Shown here piece by piece: positions 60,614 to 64,000 of a stretch of DNA of 64,000 nt. The translations under genes and the position numbers were made by a program. How positions within the stretch are numbered: the stretch's first letter is position 1; each line of letters starts with the position of its first letter. Origin of the DNA: UBA11740 sp049273695. GTDB lineage: Bacteria; Acidobacteriota; Blastocatellia; Pyrinomonadales; Pyrinomonadaceae. Under the pieces are notes generated by a model, which worked only from the letters and a program-made list of their open reading frames with translations, was not told the origin of the DNA and did not search any database. Location of the stretch: the NCBI GenBank assembly GCA_049273695.1, contig JBASRE010000040.1:1-64000 (forward strand). Direction: 5' to 3'.

Positions 60614-61909
60614 TCAGGTTGCTTTTAAGTTCGCAATCTCGCGAACTGCTTCGATCAGCCGCTCGATTTCTTCATCGCTCGTGTAGCACGCGCAACCGAC
60701 CCGAACCAGCCCTTCGGGAGCTAGACCCAATCTCTCAATCACCGTCTGCGCGTAGAAGTCTCCATGCGAGGCGAACAGACCGCGTTCGGAAAGGCGGCGA
60801 GCGACTTCAGTTGAAGCGACGTTTCTAATCGTGAACGAAACAGTTGGCGTGCGTTCGACGTGTGGCGGTGGGCCATACATGCGAATACCGTTTATGCCCG
60901 ATAACGCTTGCCATAACCTTAGGACCTGAGGAGCGCTGTGTGCGCGCAGACCAGCGAAGGATTGTTTCAGCGCCTCTCGTCGATTCGAGGTTGAGTCAAT
61001 AACCCGGTCGCTACCGCTCCCGGTGTTGACACTGAGCGCCGCGTAGAAATCGACTGCGGCAGCCGCTCCGGCGATCCCTTCGTGGCTCTGCGTCCCCATC
61101 TCCGCACGTTCCGGCGCAGTGTCGGGTGCAGGCTGCAACTTCGGGAAATCGATCGACTCAAGCAGATCCTTTTTTCCGTAAAAGACACTGACGTGCGGCC
61201 CGTAGAACTTGTACGCCGAACCTGTCAGGAAATCACAATTCATTTCCTTAACATCGCATAGAAAGTAAGGTGCGTAGTGGACGGCATCAACCAGAGCGAG
61301 CGCGCCCACTGAATGCGCGAGTTCAACTGCGCCGCGAAAATTGTTCACCGTTCCCAGCGCATTACAACCCGCCCCGAACGACACCATCTTCGTCTTCTTA
61401 GTAACCAGCCGCTCGAAATCATTCCAATCCAACTGGCCCGTTTCGGGATCCATCTGTGCGACTCTCAGCGTGACGCCGCGTTCGATCTCGAGCGCTTGCC
61501 AGGGAGCAACATTCGCATGATGTTCCAGTTCGGTGATCACGATTTCGTCGCCCGATCCCAACGTCCGCCCCAGCGCGCGCGACAGGTGGTAAATCATCGT
61601 CGTCGTGTTCGGGCCGAACACAATCTCTTCGTTCGAAGCATTTAAGAAATCCGCGAATACGTCTCGTGCCGACTGGATAATCGCGTCAGTCTCGTGACTT
61701 GTCGGATATTCCCAGTGCGTGTTCGCATTGTGATTCAGCAGGTAATCAGCGACCGCATCGACAACGACTTTCGGCGTCTGGGTTCCGCCCGGAGCGTCGA
61801 AGTACGCGACCGGGTAACCGTTGTGCGCGCGTTCAGTGGAGGGAAACAGTTTGCGAATTTCTTCGGTTGCCAGGATCGAAGCGGCAGGCGTCGCGACAGG
61901 TGTGCTCAT
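60614..61909 (-). CDS. Cysteine desulfurase-like class V aminotransferase
   Basis: A 431-residue protein of the TIGR01976-type 'cysteine desulfurase-like' family. It has FDAPGGTQTPKVVVDAVADY, ITELEHHANVAPWQALE and the PLP Lys in TGSAYKFYGPHVSVFYGKK. The C-terminal domain has GLAPEGLVRVGCACYTSDEE, with Cys in the late segment. Members resemble SufS but lack an established sulfur-acceptor system. Its neighbours do not encode SufBCD. Confidence 0.9.
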   Translation of the reverse strand: MSTPVATPAASILATEEIRKLFPSTERAHNGYPVAYFDAPGGTQTPKVVVDAVADYLLNHNANTHWEYPTSHETDAIIQSARDVFADFLNASNEEIVFGPNTTTMIYHLSRALGRTLGSGDEIVITELEHHANVAPWQALEIERGVTLRVAQMDPETGQLDWNDFERLVTKKTKMVSFGAGCNALGTVNNFRGAVELAHSVGALALVDAVHYAPYFLCDVKEMNCDFLTGSAYKFYGPHVSVFYGKKDLLESIDFPKLQPAPDTAPERAEMGTQSHEGIAGAAAAVDFYAALSVNTGSGSDRVIDSTSNRREALKQSFAGLRAHSAPQVLRLWQALSGINGIRMYGPPPHVERTPTVSFTIRNVASTEVARRLSERGLFASHGDFYAQTVIERLGLAPEGLVRVGCACYTSDEEIERLIEAVREIANLKAT

Positions 61910-61926
61910 GATCTAGTTTGGCGAAG

Positions 61927-61992
61927 AGTGGCACTGACTTCAGTCTGTGAATCCCCAAGTAGGCAACACCACAGACTGAAGTCGGTGCCACT
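61927..61992. repeat. CACAGACTGAAGTCTGTGCCAC inverted repeat, copy 2
   Basis: Two 23-nt arms (61927-61949 and 61970-61992) are complementary with one mismatch. The family is the same as at 31120-31183. The rest of the 330-nt gap to 62240 has no convincing gene; a 28-codon ATG frame at 62052 is not credible. Confidence 0.85.
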
Positions 61993-62240
61993 AAGAACGC
62001 CGCAGATGCTATCAGAAAGCTTCCGGAATTTCCCCGCGTGGTAACTACTTCATGATTGTTCACCCGTCGGCACTGCGATTGCACAAGGAACTCTTACAGC
62101 GAACGGTTGCAGGAAAAGGCTCGATCCATGAGCCGTAACCGAACGCGGAAGTGCGTAGAAGTGTACGCGAAACCAACAGACGGCCGGTTAAAACGGCGAA
62201 CGCAAACAAATGCAATCATGAAGCAAAGGAGCAATACAAA

Positions 62241-62672
62241 ATGACTTGCAGTGATGTAATGACGAAGGATCCGAAAACCTGTGCACCGACTGACATCGTT
62301 GAGCAGGCCGCGCAGTTGATGAAGAGTGAAGACGTCGGGCCGATCCCGATCGTCGGCGACAATGGCAAGCTGGAAGGGATCATTACCGACCGCGACATCG
62401 TTCTCAAGGTGGTGGCGGAAGGTCGGGATCCAAAGACAACGAAGCTGGCCGATGTGATGACGACTGATGTGATCACGTGTACCTCTGACGGCGACATCGA
62501 AGAGACGCTGGACTTGATGGAAGACAATCAGGTGAGGCGCATTCCCGTCGTCGATGCGAGCGGTCGTCTGGTCGGAATTATCTCGCAGGCTGACATCGCC
62601 ACTCGACTTGATGATTCAGAGAAGACAGCCGAGCTTGTTGAAGACATCTCGAAGGCGGCGGCGACAAGCTAA
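62241..62672 (+). CDS. CBS-domain pair protein
   Basis: A 143-residue protein, start ATG 62241 with AAGGAG 9 nt upstream; the frame to 62151 reads through non-coding sequence. Two CBS motifs are seen (TCSDVMTKDPKTCAPTDIVE, GIITDRDIVLKVVAEGRDPK; second CBS about residues 72-125). Stand-alone CBS pairs often bind adenosine nucleotides and regulate partners. No partner is apparent here. Confidence 0.9.
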   Translation: MTCSDVMTKDPKTCAPTDIVEQAAQLMKSEDVGPIPIVGDNGKLEGIITDRDIVLKVVAEGRDPKTTKLADVMTTDVITCTSDGDIEETLDLMEDNQVRRIPVVDASGRLVGIISQADIATRLDDSEKTAELVEDISKAAATS

Positions 62673-62694
62673 CAAGCGAGGGGGCGCGAGCGGA

Positions 62695-62870
62695 TTGGCC
62701 TCCCTCTCCCTCTGGCAGAGGGCTGGTGAGGGAGCAAAGCTTTAGCCAGGAAAAGCGAAATGGTTGATCGTTCCCGCGCCGCCGAGCGCAGCCTCGCGGC
62801 GCGGCCAAAAAGAGTATTGACGCGAAGGCTACAAGCCCTCACCCTAACCCTCTCCCAAAGGGAGAGGGAA
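62695..62870. repeat. CTCTCCC-type dispersed repeat
   Basis: CCTCCCTCTCCCTCTGGCAG and CCCTCACCCTAACCCTCTCC-like sequences (62695-62735 and about 62838-62870) form an inverted pair. They lie in the gap between the CBS-domain gene and the 138-residue membrane protein gene; no gene is seen. Confidence 0.65.
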
Positions 62871-62876
62871 TAACAA

Positions 62877-63293
62877 ATGCGCCGGATCAACCTCAGCGCG
62901 ACCGCGATCGTTCTCGTTTGCTTTTTTCTGCCGTGGGTGCAGATGAGCTGTGGCGGGGCCAGCGATACTCTGAGTGGATTTGATCTGGCACGACAGGACT
63001 CGACGCTCCTTTGGCTGATTCCGCTGCTGACGGCGGCGGTGTTGGTTCTGGGATTACTGCGTCGCGCCGGAGAGAGACAGCAGCCGTTCGCAATTCTCAG
63101 CGCAGTCACCGGCGCCCTTACACTGGTCCTGATGAACAATCAGCGCGCGAAGTTTAGCGATGCCGTGGCTCTGATTCCCGCGCAATTGACTGGTTGGTTC
63201 TGGCTGGGACTTATCTCGGCCGGCGCGATGGTCGTCAGCGGAATCGCAGTACTTTTTCGAAGGCCCAGATCGTCAACGGCTGAAAAAATATAG
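62877..63293 (+). CDS. Membrane protein of unknown function
   Basis: A 138-residue protein with four hydrophobic segments (about residues 7-22, 43-62, 70-88 and 103-127). MSCGGASDTLSGFDLAR lies in the first loop. No family recognised. It starts just behind a dispersed repeat and its stop is 7 nt before the AarF gene start. Confidence 0.7.
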   Translation: MRRINLSATAIVLVCFFLPWVQMSCGGASDTLSGFDLARQDSTLLWLIPLLTAAVLVLGLLRRAGERQQPFAILSAVTGALTLVLMNNQRAKFSDAVALIPAQLTGWFWLGLISAGAMVVSGIAVLFRRPRSSTAEKI

Positions 63294-63300
63294 TTCGAAA

Positions 63301-64000
63301 ATGGCTTTAACACTTTCACTCAAACCTGAACATTTGAAGCGCTACAAAGATGTGGTCGCGCTCTTCATAAAGTACGGCCGCTCTGACCTGGTTAATCAGA
63401 CCGCCATCCAGCCCGGAAGCGACGGCCAAAAAGACGCTTTAGCTGCCGGCGTCGCCAAAGCTGAAGAACTCGCCGACGATCTGGAAAAGCTGGGGCCGAC
63501 GTTCATCAAACTGGGCCAACTGATTTCGACGCGCGCGGATCTTTTGCCTGAGCCCTACCTCGAAGCGCTGGCGCGGCTTCAGGACAAAGTCGAACCATTT
63601 CCTTTCGAACAGGTTCAGGAAATTGTTGAAGCCGAACTGGGCGGGCGTCTATCAAAACTTTTTGACAAGTTTGACCCCGAGCCGTTGGCGGCGGCTTCGC
63701 TCGGACAAGTTCATCGTGCGTGGATGCGCGATGGACGCGAAGTAGTTGTTAAAGTTCAGCGGCCGAACATTCGCGGAACAATCATCGAAGACCTGCAAGC
63801 GCTGGAGGAAGCCGCCGAGTTCATTGACAACCACTCCGACGTCGGCAAGCGATATGAATTCAGCTTAATACTGTCAGAGTTTCGCCGCAGCCTGATGCGC
63901 GAACTCGATTTCAAACGCGAGGCTGACAACCTGCTGAAACTCCGGGAAAGCCTGCGCGAATATGAAAACATAGTGATCCCGGCGCCCGTCGAAGACTACA
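63301..64000 (+). CDS. AarF/UbiB (ABC1) atypical kinase, 3' end missing
   Basis: The frame from ATG 63301 is open to the window edge (233 codons visible). It has DLEKLGPTFIKLGQLISTRA (KxGQ motif of the ABC1/UbiB family), LAAASLGQVHRAWMRDGRE, VVVKVQRPNI and ELDFKREADN. Members are protein-kinase-like ATPases needed for ubiquinone biosynthesis or lipid transport. The catalytic C-lobe lies beyond the window. Confidence 0.92.
   Translation, partial: MALTLSLKPEHLKRYKDVVALFIKYGRSDLVNQTAIQPGSDGQKDALAAGVAKAEELADDLEKLGPTFIKLGQLISTRADLLPEPYLEALARLQDKVEPFPFEQVQEIVEAELGGRLSKLFDKFDPEPLAAASLGQVHRAWMRDGREVVVKVQRPNIRGTIIEDLQALEEAAEFIDNHSDVGKRYEFSLILSEFRRSLMRELDFKREADNLLKLRESLREYENIVIPAPVEDY

Noticed and set aside
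62052..62138. A 28-codon ATG frame before the CBS-domain gene
   Set aside because: No ribosome-binding site, no hydrophobic or other recognisable feature, and it lies in repeat-flanked intergenic DNA.

Overview
The window looks like a chromosomal segment of an Acidobacteriota bacterium, probably class Blastocatellia (Pyrinomonadaceae-like). The reasons are two long secreted proteins of the acidobacterial VWFA-related family (26232-28397 and 52791-54965), several small secreted or membrane families typical of that group, bacillithiol genes (bshB1, bshA), a moderately GC-rich composition, and long inverted repeats in most of the longer intergenic gaps. This placement is inference from family content; no rRNA is present. 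The window opens inside an Rhs gene and closes inside an AarF/UbiB kinase gene.

Layout. 1-4.3 kb: the 3' part of an Rhs/YD-repeat polymorphic toxin with an overlapping immunity-like gene. 4.4-7 kb: a minus-strand operon of an ECF sigma factor, an anti-sigma factor with two zinc fingers and two membrane proteins. 7.2-12 kb: an LPG-synthase-like membrane protein, then nrdR-hsp20-lon and an unlisted 38-residue membrane ORF. 12-19 kb: a LysM lytic transglycosylase behind a structured leader, yifB/comM, a second sigma/anti-sigma pair and two DUF4097-like secreted proteins. 19-24 kb: bshB1, a secreted repeat protein, an Nfu-type Fe-S carrier and bshA. 24-31 kb: accessory secreted proteins (one frameshifted), a VWFA protein and two glycosyltransferases. 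31-35.6 kb: an ABC-2 exporter with a TPR protein, and two type IV pilin-like genes. 35.8-45.6 kb: a sulfatase-fold membrane protein, a CPBP protease, small membrane/secreted proteins and a TolB-amidohydrolase fusion. 45.5-46.6 kb: a cassette-like stretch with a broken hicA, hicB and a small membrane gene. 46.7-50.5 kb: a PilS/PilR-type two-component system with a four-helix-bundle gene between its genes. 50.6-55 kb: PKD and VWFA proteins. 55-64 kb: wecB, tRNA-Lys, a cystathionine beta-synthase, folA - small hicB-like gene - thyA, a secreted RidA, a class V aminotransferase, CBS-domain and AarF proteins.

How genes may work together. A plausible sigma-54 promoter precedes the first pilin gene, and a PilS/PilR-like pair lies 11 kb away, which suggests pilus control. 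Sulfur and thiol functions recur (bshA, bshB1, Nfu, cystathionine beta-synthase, cysteine-desulfurase-like protein). Intergenic DNA is rich in unrelated inverted-repeat families. One lengthens the folA reading frame, one supplies the stop codon of an ABC ATPase gene, and one forms the DNA immediately before bshA.

The most interesting signals are the Rhs toxin-immunity end, the hicAB unit bounded by attC-like direct repeats, the mobile-looking four-helix-bundle insertion, the hicB-like gene inside the thyA-folA operon, the sigma-54/pilin link and the structured leader at 12.0-12.2 kb. Two single-base frameshifts (near 25451 and 45970) could be real lesions or assembly errors.
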